Positions 1-7,762 of a stretch of 64,000 nt of DNA are shown here, piece by piece (the first letter of the stretch is position 1; every line of letters begins with the position of its first letter). The stretch is taken from the NCBI RefSeq assembly GCF_030295745.1, contig NZ_AP027291.1, forward strand, positions 1,674,001-1,738,000, written 5' to 3'. Made by a program: the position numbers and the translations under genes. Origin of the DNA: Mycolicibacterium sp. TUM20985 (GTDB taxonomy: Bacteria > Actinomycetota > Actinomycetes > Mycobacteriales > Mycobacteriaceae). The notes under the pieces were generated by a model that saw only the letters and a list, made by a program, of their open reading frames with translations, ran no database searches and was not told the origin of the DNA.

Positions 1-323
1 GGTGTGTCCGGCATGATCTCGTCGAGATTCAGGAGATCGCGGACGCGGCAGGCATCGGCAACTCCCGGTACAACCTGCCGAGCGAGGTGGTGGTGCATCC
101 CCAGTTGACGGCGCGCGACCGGTGGCGGACGGTGGGTTCGCCGAAGGGCGCGATCCCGACGCTGCTCCCGCCGCCGGTGATCAGTGGCTACGACCCGCCG
201 ATGGGTGGGGTGCCCGGGCTCGGCGAGCACACCGACGCCGTGCTCGGTGAGCTGGGTCTGACCCCGGAGGAGATCGCCGCGTTGCGGGACGCGGGCGCGA
301 TCGGACCGGTGTACCGCCCGTGA
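1..323 (+). CDS. CoA-transferase family III, C-terminal part
   Basis: The last 106 residues of a protein whose start lies before the window; the reading frame begins at base 3. The segment contains PSEVVVHPQL, PVISGYDPP and a closing ELGLTPEEIAALRDAGAI, which is the usual C-terminal pattern of CaiB/BaiF family III CoA-transferases (PxLGEHTDEVLxELGLxxxEIxxLRxxGxx). Such enzymes move CoA between an acyl-CoA and a free carboxylate. Its stop overlaps the GTG start of the next gene by four bases, so it belongs to the same operon as the enoyl-CoA hydratase and thiolase. The catalytic Asp is outside the window. Confidence 0.85.
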   Translation, partial: CVRHDLVEIQEIADAAGIGNSRYNLPSEVVVHPQLTARDRWRTVGSPKGAIPTLLPPPVISGYDPPMGGVPGLGEHTDAVLGELGLTPEEIAALRDAGAIGPVYRP

Positions 324-1129
324 CCGACGACGACTCGGTGCTGCTGATCGAAGACCGGGGTGGCGTGCGGACCCTGACCCTGAACCGTCCGCACCGGAAG
401 AATGCGATCGACGCGCGGCTGTGGCGGGAACTCGCCGAGGCGCTGCGTGCGGCCGGGCGCGACGACGGCGTGCGCGCCTTGGTGATCACCGGCGCGGGCG
501 GCGCGTTCTGCTCTGGCGCCGACATCGGCACCGGGGAAGACATCCACCCGCGGCGGAAGTTGGACCGGCTCACCGACGTCGCGTTGGCGTTGCACCAGTT
601 GGCCATGCCGACGGTGGCCAAGGTGACCGGCGTGGCCGTGGGCGCCGGCTGGAACCTGGCGCTGGGCTGCGATCTCGTGGTCGCCACGCCTGAATCGCGG
701 TTCTGCCAGATCTTCGCCAACCGCGGCCTTTCCGTGGATCTCGGCGGTTCGTGGCTGTTACCCCAACTCGTCGGGCTGCAGCAGGCCAAGCGGCTCGTCC
801 TGCTGGGGGAGACGATCGACGCGGCCGAGGCGCGATCGCTGGGCCTGGTCACCTGGGTCGTTCCCGTCGACGAGATCGACACCTTCGTCACCGACCTCGG
901 CGGGCGGTTGGCGGCCGGACCGCCCTTCGCGCTGGCCCAGAGCAAGGCGCTGCTCAACGACGGCGCCACCGGCACGCTGCCACAGGCACTGGCCAACGAG
1001 GCCCGCGCCCAGCCCGGTAACTTCGCCACCGTGGACGCGGGCGAGGCCTACGCTGCGTTCGCGGCGAAGCGGCAGCCCGAGTTCACCGGGGAGTGGGCGG
1101 TCAGGCCGCGAGATGAGGAGCAGAAGTGA
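320..1129 (+). CDS. enoyl-CoA hydratase/isomerase family protein
   Basis: 269 residues, the normal crotonase length. The start is a GTG overlapping the upstream stop by four bases (GTGA). The N-terminus carries LNRPHRKNAID and the oxyanion-hole segment GAGGAFCSGADI, followed by ANRGLSVDLGGSWLLP, where family members carry acid catalytic residues. It is expected to hydrate or isomerise an enoyl-CoA in beta-oxidation. It sits between a CoA-transferase and a thiolase, which suggests a short acyl-CoA activation and degradation operon. The acyl substrate cannot be read from sequence. Confidence 0.88.
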   Translation: MTDDDSVLLIEDRGGVRTLTLNRPHRKNAIDARLWRELAEALRAAGRDDGVRALVITGAGGAFCSGADIGTGEDIHPRRKLDRLTDVALALHQLAMPTVAKVTGVAVGAGWNLALGCDLVVATPESRFCQIFANRGLSVDLGGSWLLPQLVGLQQAKRLVLLGETIDAAEARSLGLVTWVVPVDEIDTFVTDLGGRLAAGPPFALAQSKALLNDGATGTLPQALANEARAQPGNFATVDAGEAYAAFAAKRQPEFTGEWAVRPRDEEQK

Positions 1130-2274
1130 TGCGCGAGACCGTGATCGTCGGAGCCGTCCGCACACCCGTGGGCAAACGCAATGGCGGGCTGTCGACACAG
1201 CATGCCGCCGACCTGTCGGGGACGGTGCTGACCGAACTCGCCGAACGCACCGGTATCGACCCCGCGGTGATCGACGACGTCATCTGGGGTTGCGTGTCGC
1301 AGGTCGGCGACCAGTCGAGCAACATCGGCCGGTGGGCGGTGCTGGCCGCGGGCTGGCCCGAGCACATCCCCGGCACGACGGTGAACCGGGCCTGCGGCTC
1401 CAGCCAACAAGCCCTGGACTTCGCCGTCCATGCGGTGATGTCGGGTCAGCAGGACGTCGTCGTCGCCGGTGGCGTCGAGGTGATGAGCCGCGTACCGCTG
1501 GGATCTGCCCGTGCCACCGGTATGCCGTATGGGCCGAAAGTCCTTGCGCGATATGACGACTTCTCCTTCAACCAGGGACTCTCGGCGGAGATGATCGCCA
1601 AGAAGTGGAATCTGTCGCGGGCACGTCTCGACGAGTACTCCGCGCAGTCCCACCAGCGGGCGGCGGCGGCTCAGGACGCCGGCGCGTTCACCGACCAGAT
1701 CGTGCCCGTCTTCACCGACGGTGACGTGGTGACCGCCGACGAGGGCATTCGGCGCGGCACCACCGTCGAGAAGCTCGCCGGGCTCAAACCCGCCTTCACC
1801 GATGACGGTGTCATCCATGCCGGCAACTCGTCGCAGATCTCCGACGGCGCCGCGGCGTTGTTGGTCACCACCGCCGAGAACGCCGTGAACATGGGCCTGA
1901 CCCCGATCGTGCGCTACCGCGCCGGTGCCGTCATCGGTGCCGATCCGGTGCTGATGCTGACCGGCCCGATCCCCGCCACCGACAAGCTGCTGCGCAAGGC
2001 GGGCGTCGGTATCGACGAGGTCGGTGTCTACGAGGTCAACGAGGCCTTTGCGCCAGTGCCGCTGGCATGGTTGGCAGAAACCGGAGCCGACGAGGCCCGG
2101 CTCAACCCGCTCGGCGGCGCGATCGCGCTGGGGCATCCCCTTGGCGCGTCGGGCGCCGTCCTGATGACGCGAATGATCCATCACATGCGGGACAACGGCA
2201 TTCGCTACGGCTTGCAGACCATGTGCGAGGGCGGCGGCACGGCGAACGCCACGCTAGTCGAGCTCATCCTCTAG
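1129..2274 (+). CDS. thiolase (acetyl-CoA acyltransferase)
   Basis: 381 residues. Thiolase signatures are complete: nucleophilic Cys89 in NRACGSSQQA, the EVNEAFA segment, GGAIALGHPLGASG with the catalytic His, and the C-terminal MCEGGGTANA with the second Cys. It should cleave a 3-ketoacyl-CoA with free CoA. The ATG used here shares one base with the upstream stop; a GTG three bases earlier, giving a four-base overlap, is equally possible. A long nested palindrome follows the stop and probably ends the operon. Confidence 0.92.
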   Translation: MRETVIVGAVRTPVGKRNGGLSTQHAADLSGTVLTELAERTGIDPAVIDDVIWGCVSQVGDQSSNIGRWAVLAAGWPEHIPGTTVNRACGSSQQALDFAVHAVMSGQQDVVVAGGVEVMSRVPLGSARATGMPYGPKVLARYDDFSFNQGLSAEMIAKKWNLSRARLDEYSAQSHQRAAAAQDAGAFTDQIVPVFTDGDVVTADEGIRRGTTVEKLAGLKPAFTDDGVIHAGNSSQISDGAAALLVTTAENAVNMGLTPIVRYRAGAVIGADPVLMLTGPIPATDKLLRKAGVGIDEVGVYEVNEAFAPVPLAWLAETGADEARLNPLGGAIALGHPLGASGAVLMTRMIHHMRDNGIRYGLQTMCEGGGTANATLVELIL

Positions 2275-2329
2275 CGCGATTTCGGCGTGCAAACGTTCGC
2301 TCAGCGACCGTTTCCGCGCCGAAATCGCG
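2275..2329. repeat. nested intergenic palindrome (55 bp)
   Basis: Outer arms CGCGATTTCGGCG and CGCCGAAATCGCG are perfect 13-bp complements. The interior holds a second inverted pair, AAACGTTCGCT and AGCGACCGTTT, matching at 10 of 11 positions. It starts directly after the thiolase stop codon. It could work as an RNA hairpin terminator or be a copy of a small dispersed mycobacterial repeat; it lacks a U tract. Confidence 0.75.
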
Positions 2330-2351
2330 GGTGACCCTTGTCACTGCGGCC

Positions 2352-2385
2352 AAACCTACCTACTGTGTGTTCACTAGGTTGGTTT
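2352..2385. promoter_or_regulatory. candidate TetR operator
   Basis: Imperfect palindrome AAACCTACCTACTG, six-base spacer, CACTAGGTTGGTTT; the arms match at 12 of 14 positions. It ends 15 bases before the GTG of a TetR-family gene, the usual place for an autoregulatory operator. Assignment to that regulator is inference from position. Confidence 0.6.
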
Positions 2386-2400
2386 GGACAAGGGAGTTCA

Positions 2401-3024
2401 GTGGCCGCTACGGAGCAGTCTCCGAGGCCGTATGCGACGTTGCTCGCCAAGGGCGACGACCGCAAGGTGCGCATCCTCGAAGTCGCCGAACGGTTGCTCG
2501 CGCGCAACGGCTGGCGCAACACCTCGCTGGCGCAGATCGCGAGGGACGCCGGGGTCAGCCCCGCCGGGCTCCTGCACCACTACGAGTCGAAGGAAGCACT
2601 GCTCAACGCCGTCCTCGACGCCCGCGACGACGACGATGACCAGCACGCCGACCGAACGGGCGACCTCGTCACCGAGATCTGCAAGGTCGCCGAGCGATTC
2701 GACCGCGCACCCGAGCTGGTGGGGACCTTCACGGTCCTGCTGATCGAGAACATCCACCCCGATGCGCCGCTCCACGACCGGCTGGTCAGGAGGCAGCAGG
2801 CGGCGGTCGACATCGTGGCCGAATTGATCGGACGCGCGCAACGCGCCGGTGTCTACCGACCCGACTTCGACCCCGCCATCAAGTCCGTGGAGATCCTCGC
2901 CTTCGTCAACGGAATGGAGACCGCATGGTTGCTCGATCCTTCGATACCCCTGGTGGACGTCTTCAAGGGGTACGCCGAGACGCTCGCCCGAGACTTCGAA
3001 CCGGTGGACAGGAGCAGGACATGA
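2401..3024 (+). CDS. TetR family transcriptional regulator
   Basis: 207 residues from a GTG preceded by GGGAG. The reading frame is open further upstream, but the operator-like palindrome and the ribosome-binding site place the start here. The N-terminal helix-turn-helix covers roughly residues 22-68 (RILEVAERLLARNGWRNTSL, then DAGVSPAGLLHHYESKEALL). The C-terminal ligand domain has no recognisable specificity. It probably represses its own promoter and perhaps the downstream gene, whose start overlaps its stop by four bases (ATGA). Confidence 0.85.
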   Translation: MAATEQSPRPYATLLAKGDDRKVRILEVAERLLARNGWRNTSLAQIARDAGVSPAGLLHHYESKEALLNAVLDARDDDDDQHADRTGDLVTEICKVAERFDRAPELVGTFTVLLIENIHPDAPLHDRLVRRQQAAVDIVAELIGRAQRAGVYRPDFDPAIKSVEILAFVNGMETAWLLDPSIPLVDVFKGYAETLARDFEPVDRSRT

Positions 3025-3527
3025 GGTATCGCCTCGACGTGGTTTCCCCGAGTGTTCCCGACGTCGTGAAGTTCGCGGGCGGCTGGCTGGTCGATCGCGT
3101 GATGGCGGGCTGGGACGTCACGGTCCTGCTCGACGGGGCGCACGATCTGCGACCATTGGAGATCCTCGGCGTCGAGACCCACGAACTGGAGGACGCGCTC
3201 GAGACGTGGGCGGACCGGCCCCATCCGCAGACCGTCGCCGTGGCCTCGGAACTCTTCTCTGCCGATGCGCGCGTGCGCCGGGGCGTCCTCAACGCGCTCG
3301 GCCACGGGCTGACCGAGGTCACGCTGTGGGGTGAGCACTGGCCCGAGGAACTCGACGACACTGTCGGATCGGTGCGTCATCAGCTAAGTGCGGCGGCCCG
3401 CGCCTTCAAGGCCCAGGCGCTTGCCGCGATCGAACCCGCGGCCGGGATGGTCGGTGACGCCGAGACGTTCCGCTGCGGGGTGATGGCCCGGCCGTCGGTG
3501 GCCGCGGACCTCATCCCGGCCAGCTGA
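3021..3527 (+). CDS. conserved hypothetical protein
   Basis: 168 residues, starting at an ATG that overlaps the TetR stop by four bases, so the two genes are probably co-transcribed. No signal peptide, membrane segment or known catalytic motif is visible. The N-terminal part (VVKFAGGWLVDRVMAGWDVT, then LEILGVETHELEDALE) looks like a soluble alpha/beta protein. Its last 17 bases overlap the 3' end of the convergent quinone-reductase gene. Function not recognised. Confidence 0.75.
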   Translation: MRYRLDVVSPSVPDVVKFAGGWLVDRVMAGWDVTVLLDGAHDLRPLEILGVETHELEDALETWADRPHPQTVAVASELFSADARVRRGVLNALGHGLTEVTLWGEHWPEELDDTVGSVRHQLSAAARAFKAQALAAIEPAAGMVGDAETFRCGVMARPSVAADLIPAS

Positions 3528-4485
3528 GGTCGATCACCACCTTGCCGACGGCCTCGCCGTCGGCCACCCGCCGGAGGGCCCGTGCGGTGTCCCGGAGTGG
3601 GTACGACGCCCCGATGTGCGGTCGCACGCGACCCGACGTGAGGAGTGTCATCAGCTCGTCCTCGTTGCGCTCGAATTCGGCAGCGGGCACGTCCTGGAAG
3701 TGGAAGCCGACGATATGAATCCCCTTGAGCAGAACCAAGTTCAGGGGGATTCTCGGAATCTCTCCCGAGGCGTATCCGATGGTGACGAAGCGACCGCCAC
3801 GCTTCAGCGACCGCAGCGCGGGTTCCGACAGTGCACCACCCACGGGGTCGATGACCGCATCGGCACCCTCGGGTAGCAGCTTGCGCAGTCCCGCCCGCAG
3901 TTCCCCTTCACGGTGGTTCAGCACGCCGGTAGCGCCGTATCGCGTTGCCATGGCCAGTTTCTCGGACGACGACGCCACGGCGGTGACCCGCGCCCCGAGG
4001 GCGACACCGAGTGAGACGGCGGCCAGCCCCACGCCGCCACCCGCGCCGAGCACCAACAGATCGTCGCCGGCGCAGATGCGCGCCACCGATCGCAGCGCGT
4101 GATACGCCGTGTGGTGAGCGACGCCGAACGCCGCCGCGGTGGGGGCGTCGATGCCGTCGGGAATCCGGTGCAGCCGGTCGACGGGGACCGCCACCCGCTC
4201 GGCGAAGGCGCCGAAGAGACCGGTTCCCGTCACCCGGTCACCCACGGCGAAACCCCCTGCATCATTGGATAATTCGTCGATGACCCCGGCGAACTCGCTT
4301 CCTGGCACGAACGGTGGCGGCACGCTGAGCTGATACTGGTTGGCCACGAGCAGCACGTCGGGGAAGTTGACCGCCGCGGCCTGGACGCGCACCAGCGCCT
4401 GGCCCGGTTCGAGCGTCGGGTCCCGACGCTCCTCGATCCGCAGCACCTCGGGTGGTCCGTAGGCCGGGCAGACCGCGGCACGCAC
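3511..4485 (-). CDS. NADPH:quinone reductase-like MDR oxidoreductase
   Basis: 324 residues of the medium-chain dehydrogenase/reductase superfamily. It has the N-terminal GroES-like fold (MRAAVCPAYGPPEVLRIEE, FVPGSEFAGVI) and the nucleotide-binding GAGGGVGLAAVSLG. The zinc-binding cysteines of alcohol dehydrogenases are absent, so a zinc-free enoyl or quinone reductase is likely. It lies seven bases after an APH-like kinase gene, in an operon that starts with an acyl-CoA dehydrogenase. A role in reducing a double bond during acyl-CoA degradation is inference. Confidence 0.85.
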   Translation of the reverse strand: MRAAVCPAYGPPEVLRIEERRDPTLEPGQALVRVQAAAVNFPDVLLVANQYQLSVPPPFVPGSEFAGVIDELSNDAGGFAVGDRVTGTGLFGAFAERVAVPVDRLHRIPDGIDAPTAAAFGVAHHTAYHALRSVARICAGDDLLVLGAGGGVGLAAVSLGVALGARVTAVASSSEKLAMATRYGATGVLNHREGELRAGLRKLLPEGADAVIDPVGGALSEPALRSLKRGGRFVTIGYASGEIPRIPLNLVLLKGIHIVGFHFQDVPAAEFERNEDELMTLLTSGRVRPHIGASYPLRDTARALRRVADGEAVGKVVIDLSWPG

Positions 4486-4492
4486 GGCTGGC

Positions 4493-5527
4493 TCAGCCCC
4501 GGTAGTCGGTGGATGCGGCGAGTTCGGCCGCCGAGGTCATGAGGTCGGTGACCACGGGGCCGAAGGCCAGCAGCTTCTCGTCGTCACCGGCACGCTGAAA
4601 GCCCTGCTCCAACACGATCGCCAGCTTCCACTTGGCCAGCACCAGGTAGTAGTCCAGGTCGTCGACCTGACGGCCGGACACATCGGCGTAGTGAGCGACC
4701 ACCTGGTCGCGCGAGGGCATGCCACTCATGTCGACGTAGCTCATGTCGGCCGCTTCGGGAGCGCTGGTGTCGGCCGGCCAACTCTGCACCATCCACGCCA
4801 GGTCGAGCTTCGGGTCGCCGACGGTGCCCATCTCCCAGTCGACCAGGGCTGCCAGCCGGGCCGGTGCGCCGTGGCGGTACATCACGTTCGCGAACTGGTA
4901 GTCACCGTGCATCAAGCCGGGAATGAAGTCCAGCGGCGCGTGCGTCCGCAGCCACGCGGTCGCCTCGTCGAGGCCGTGCAATTCGCGCTTCCTGATGCGT
5001 TCGAAGAAACCGATCCACCGGCCGACCTGGCGCTCGTGGAAGCCGTCCGGGCGGCCCAGGTCGCTCAGCCCCTTGGCCTTCCAGTCGACTTTCGAGAGCA
5101 GCGCAATGCCCTCGGCCAGTTGAAAACTCAGCCCGGCTCGAGCTTCGAGGTCACTGTCGAACGGCGCCGGCCACGTGCCGGGTGTGTCCATCGGGGACCA
5201 GCCGTCCACGAAACCCATCAGGTAGAAGGGGCGACCCAGCACGGCGGGGTCCTCGCACACGCCGATCGCCGCGGTGTGTGGCACGTCGGTACCGTCGAGC
5301 GCCTCGATGATGCGCCACTCCCGCAGGATGCCCTTGTCCCGGTCCGGCGGGGCGCCGGGGGGAGGCATGCGAATGACGCAGCGCTCATCACCGCGGGTGA
5401 TCTCGTAGATCACGTTCTGCGTTCCGCCGGAGAGGAACCGGGTACCTAGCGGCTCGCCCTTGCCGGGCAGTGCCGCCTCGTCCATCCACCGGGCGAGCCG
5501 GTCGGTGTCGATGTCGATGTTCGTCAC
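4493..5527 (-). CDS. APH-family phosphotransferase (ACAD-associated)
   Basis: 344 residues from a GTG that overlaps the acyl-CoA dehydrogenase stop by four bases; the frame is open upstream but only inside that gene. Kinase features: GTQNVIYEI (residues 36-44, nucleotide loop), HGDYQFANVM with catalytic HGD at 207-209, and VDWEMGTVGDP with the metal-binding Asp230. Relatives paired with acyl-CoA dehydrogenases include the kinase part of animal ACAD10/ACAD11 and Pseudomonas LvaA, which phosphorylate 4-hydroxyacyl-CoA. The gene pairing supports the same role here; antibiotic resistance is unlikely. Confidence 0.85.
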   Translation of the reverse strand: MTNIDIDTDRLARWMDEAALPGKGEPLGTRFLSGGTQNVIYEITRGDERCVIRMPPPGAPPDRDKGILREWRIIEALDGTDVPHTAAIGVCEDPAVLGRPFYLMGFVDGWSPMDTPGTWPAPFDSDLEARAGLSFQLAEGIALLSKVDWKAKGLSDLGRPDGFHERQVGRWIGFFERIRKRELHGLDEATAWLRTHAPLDFIPGLMHGDYQFANVMYRHGAPARLAALVDWEMGTVGDPKLDLAWMVQSWPADTSAPEAADMSYVDMSGMPSRDQVVAHYADVSGRQVDDLDYYLVLAKWKLAIVLEQGFQRAGDDEKLLAFGPVVTDLMTSAAELAASTDYRG

Positions 5528-6822
5528 TGGTTGCCCACCTCCAGCTCCAGGTACTCGGCGTACTTCGCGCGGGCCGCATCGCGCTTGCGGGGGATCCACT
5601 CCGTGGGCCACATGTCGTCGGCGGCGCGGTAGTCCCGCAGGACCTGCTTGGCGACCGTCGTCTTGTGCACCTCGGTGGGGCCGTCGGCCAAGCCCATGAC
5701 CGCAGCGCCGGTGACCATCCCGAGGAACGGCATCTCATTGGTGACGCCGAGGGCGCCGTGCACTTGCATTGCGCGCCAAGCGATGTCGTGCAGCACCGTC
5801 GGCATCACGACCTTGACGGCGGCGATGTCCTTGCGCACCCTCTTGTAGTCGTTGAACTTGTCGATCTCCCAGGCGGTGTATAGCACCATCAACCGGAACT
5901 GCTTGAGCTGAGCATAGGAGTCGGCGATGTAGCCCTGGACGGCTTGCTTGTCGGCGAGCAGGCTGCCCGCCGTCTGCCGACTGAGGGCGCGCTCGCACAT
6001 CATGTCGAGAGCCTTCTGCGCCAAGCCAATCGTGCGCATTGCGTGGTGGATACGGCCGCCGCCGAGGCGCGTCTGGGCGATCACGAAGGCCTGTCCTTCA
6101 CCGCCCAGCAGTGCCGAATCCGGGACGCGGACGTGGTCGTAGTGGATCAGGGCATGCGAGCCCTGGCCCTCCTGTTCGCCGTACAGCCCCGCATTGCGGA
6201 CGATGTCGACGCCGGGGGTGTCGGTCGGCAGCAGGAACATCGACATGCCCTGATACGGGCTGACGTCGGGGTTGGTGACGACCATGACGATCAGGAACGC
6301 CGCGGTACTTGCGTTGGAGGAGAAGTACTTCCATCCGTTGATCACCCAGTCGTCACCGTCGCGCACCGCGCTGGTCGTGAACTGTGTCGGGTCGGCACCG
6401 CCCTGCGGCTCGGTCATCGAGTAACTGGAGAAGAGTTCACCGTCGAGCAACGGGCGGAGGTAGCGCTCCTTCTGCTCGGGGGTGCCATAGTGCGCGATGA
6501 TCTCGGCGTTGCCGGTGTCGGGGGCCTGGCACCCGAAGACGATGGGTGCCCACTGCGACCGGCCGAGAATCTCGTTCAGCAGCGCGAGCTTGAGCTGGCC
6601 GTAGCCCTGACCGCCGTACTCCGGACCGAGATGAGTTGCCCACAAGCCTCTTTGGCGCACCTGCTCCTTGAGCGGATCGACGACCTTGCGCCTTGTCTCG
6701 TCCAACGGGGTGAACTGGAGATGCGGCCAGGTCAGGTCGAGTGGTTCGACCTCCGCGCGGACGAACTCATCGGCCCAGTCCAATAGCTCCTGGTACTCGG
6801 GGTCAGTCTCGAAATCCCACAT
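5524..6822 (-). CDS. acyl-CoA dehydrogenase
   Basis: 432 residues. Domain order is the ACAD one: N-terminal helices, GLWATHLGPEYGGQGYGQ, the flavin/substrate segment SMTEPQGGADPTQFTT, a beta domain (INGWKYFSSNAS), and a C-terminal helical domain with QVHGALGVTNEMPF and ADGPTEVHKTTVAKQVL. It should introduce a 2,3-double bond into an acyl-CoA. It is followed directly by an APH-like kinase, matching the kinase/ACAD arrangement that removes a 4-hydroxyl group. A clear paralogue with the same kinase partner lies near 51 kb. Its start overlaps the TetR gene by 20 bases. Confidence 0.92.
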   Translation of the reverse strand: MWDFETDPEYQELLDWADEFVRAEVEPLDLTWPHLQFTPLDETRRKVVDPLKEQVRQRGLWATHLGPEYGGQGYGQLKLALLNEILGRSQWAPIVFGCQAPDTGNAEIIAHYGTPEQKERYLRPLLDGELFSSYSMTEPQGGADPTQFTTSAVRDGDDWVINGWKYFSSNASTAAFLIVMVVTNPDVSPYQGMSMFLLPTDTPGVDIVRNAGLYGEQEGQGSHALIHYDHVRVPDSALLGGEGQAFVIAQTRLGGGRIHHAMRTIGLAQKALDMMCERALSRQTAGSLLADKQAVQGYIADSYAQLKQFRLMVLYTAWEIDKFNDYKRVRKDIAAVKVVMPTVLHDIAWRAMQVHGALGVTNEMPFLGMVTGAAVMGLADGPTEVHKTTVAKQVLRDYRAADDMWPTEWIPRKRDAARAKYAEYLELEVGNQ

Positions 6823-7498
6823 GTGGCCTCCTTGCCTCGGTGTGTCCGTCGATGAGTGCGCAGATGTCGGCGGTGACGACGCCGGCGAACGATCGTTCGC
6901 CGAACGTGCCCGCTGCCCAGTGGCGGGCGCCCTCGCTGACGAGGGTCTGGGCCACGTAGGCGAGGTGCGCGACGTCGAGCTCCGCGTCGAGCTTGCCGTC
7001 GGCCTGGGCGCGGGTGAGCAACTCGCTGAACATGTCGGCGTCCACGTCGGGCGGGGTTCCGTCGGCGAGGATGCGGTGCTCGTGCCGGTAACCCTCGAGG
7101 ATGGTCTCGATCACCAGTTCACGCGGGTTGCGGGCCATCGACCGTTCGAAGGCATCGAGTGCGGCAGCGATCACGGCGCGGATGTCGTAGTCCTCCCTCA
7201 GCAGTCCGTGGATGGTGCGCTGCGCCGACTGCGTCGACATGACGCCCACCTCGAAGAGGACGTCCTCCTTGCGGGGAAAGTAGAAGTAGAACAGCGCCTT
7301 GGAGACCCCGGCAGCCGTGCAGATCTCCGCGACGGTGGTGGCGGCGTAACCCTTGGTACGCCACAGCGCCATCGCCGCCTGAACCAGCAGCCTCTTGGTC
7401 TCGTGCGACTTGGCCCGCTGGAACGTTGCCCGGCGCTGACCGCGGTCAGCTACAGCGGGCTCGGCGTTTCGTGGCACCAGCGCAGCATAGACCGCCAC
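6803..7498 (-). CDS. TetR family transcriptional regulator
   Basis: Up to 231 residues from a GTG; a second in-frame GTG at 7477 gives 224. Neither start has a clear ribosome-binding site, so the start is uncertain. The helix-turn-helix is clear (LLVQAAMALWRTKGYAATTV, AAGVSKALFYFYFPRKEDVL). It is the first gene of a minus-strand cluster with the acyl-CoA dehydrogenase, kinase and MDR genes, overlapping the first by 20 bases, and probably controls that operon. A TTGACT hexamer lies upstream around 7525. Confidence 0.85.
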   Translation of the reverse strand: MAVYAALVPRNAEPAVADRGQRRATFQRAKSHETKRLLVQAAMALWRTKGYAATTVAEICTAAGVSKALFYFYFPRKEDVLFEVGVMSTQSAQRTIHGLLREDYDIRAVIAAALDAFERSMARNPRELVIETILEGYRHEHRILADGTPPDVDADMFSELLTRAQADGKLDAELDVAHLAYVAQTLVSEGARHWAAGTFGERSFAGVVTADICALIDGHTEARRPHVGFRD

Positions 7499-7559
7499 AA
7501 GGAAGCTGACCAGTGTCCAACTAAGTCAATAGGCGACGGGGCCGACGCAGACTGGACCG

Positions 7560-7757
7560 ATGACTGCGCTTCGGGCCGCTGCGTTCGCGTTCGGTCTTCT
7601 GGCACTCACCGCAGGGGTGCTGCAGATCTGGGCGTTCGTCGTGACCGATGGCGGGCGCCACTTGATTCTCGGCGTGTTCGCACTTGCGGTGGGGGCCTGT
7701 GTCATCGCCGCCGCGGCGGATGCGGTGCGGAAGAACGGCCGTAGGAACCGGCGCTAG
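7560..7757 (+). CDS. small membrane protein
   Basis: 65 residues with two hydrophobic segments, about residues 5-25 (AAAFAFGLLALTAGVLQIWA) and 34-53 (LILGVFALAVGACVIAAAAD), and a basic tail ending RKNGRRNRR. It probably sits in the membrane as a hairpin. No family is recognised. It stands alone between the divergent TetR gene and a convergent membrane-protein gene. Confidence 0.6.
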   Translation: MTALRAAAFAFGLLALTAGVLQIWAFVVTDGGRHLILGVFALAVGACVIAAAADAVRKNGRRNRR

Positions 7758-7762
7758 GGCAG

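Noticed and set aside
181..1029. Long minus-strand frame antisense to the enoyl-CoA hydratase
   Set aside because: Composition is Arg/Ser/Pro-rich shadow coding; the plus strand encodes a clear crotonase with all motifs.
4493..5527. Aminoglycoside resistance gene
   Set aside because: The APH fold is shared by many small-molecule kinases; the four-base overlap with an acyl-CoA dehydrogenase points to acyl-CoA metabolism.
7499..7559. Operator palindrome upstream of the TetR gene at 7.5 kb (TGACCAGTGTCCAACTAAGTCA)
   Set aside because: Only about 5 of 11 arm positions match, too weak to call.
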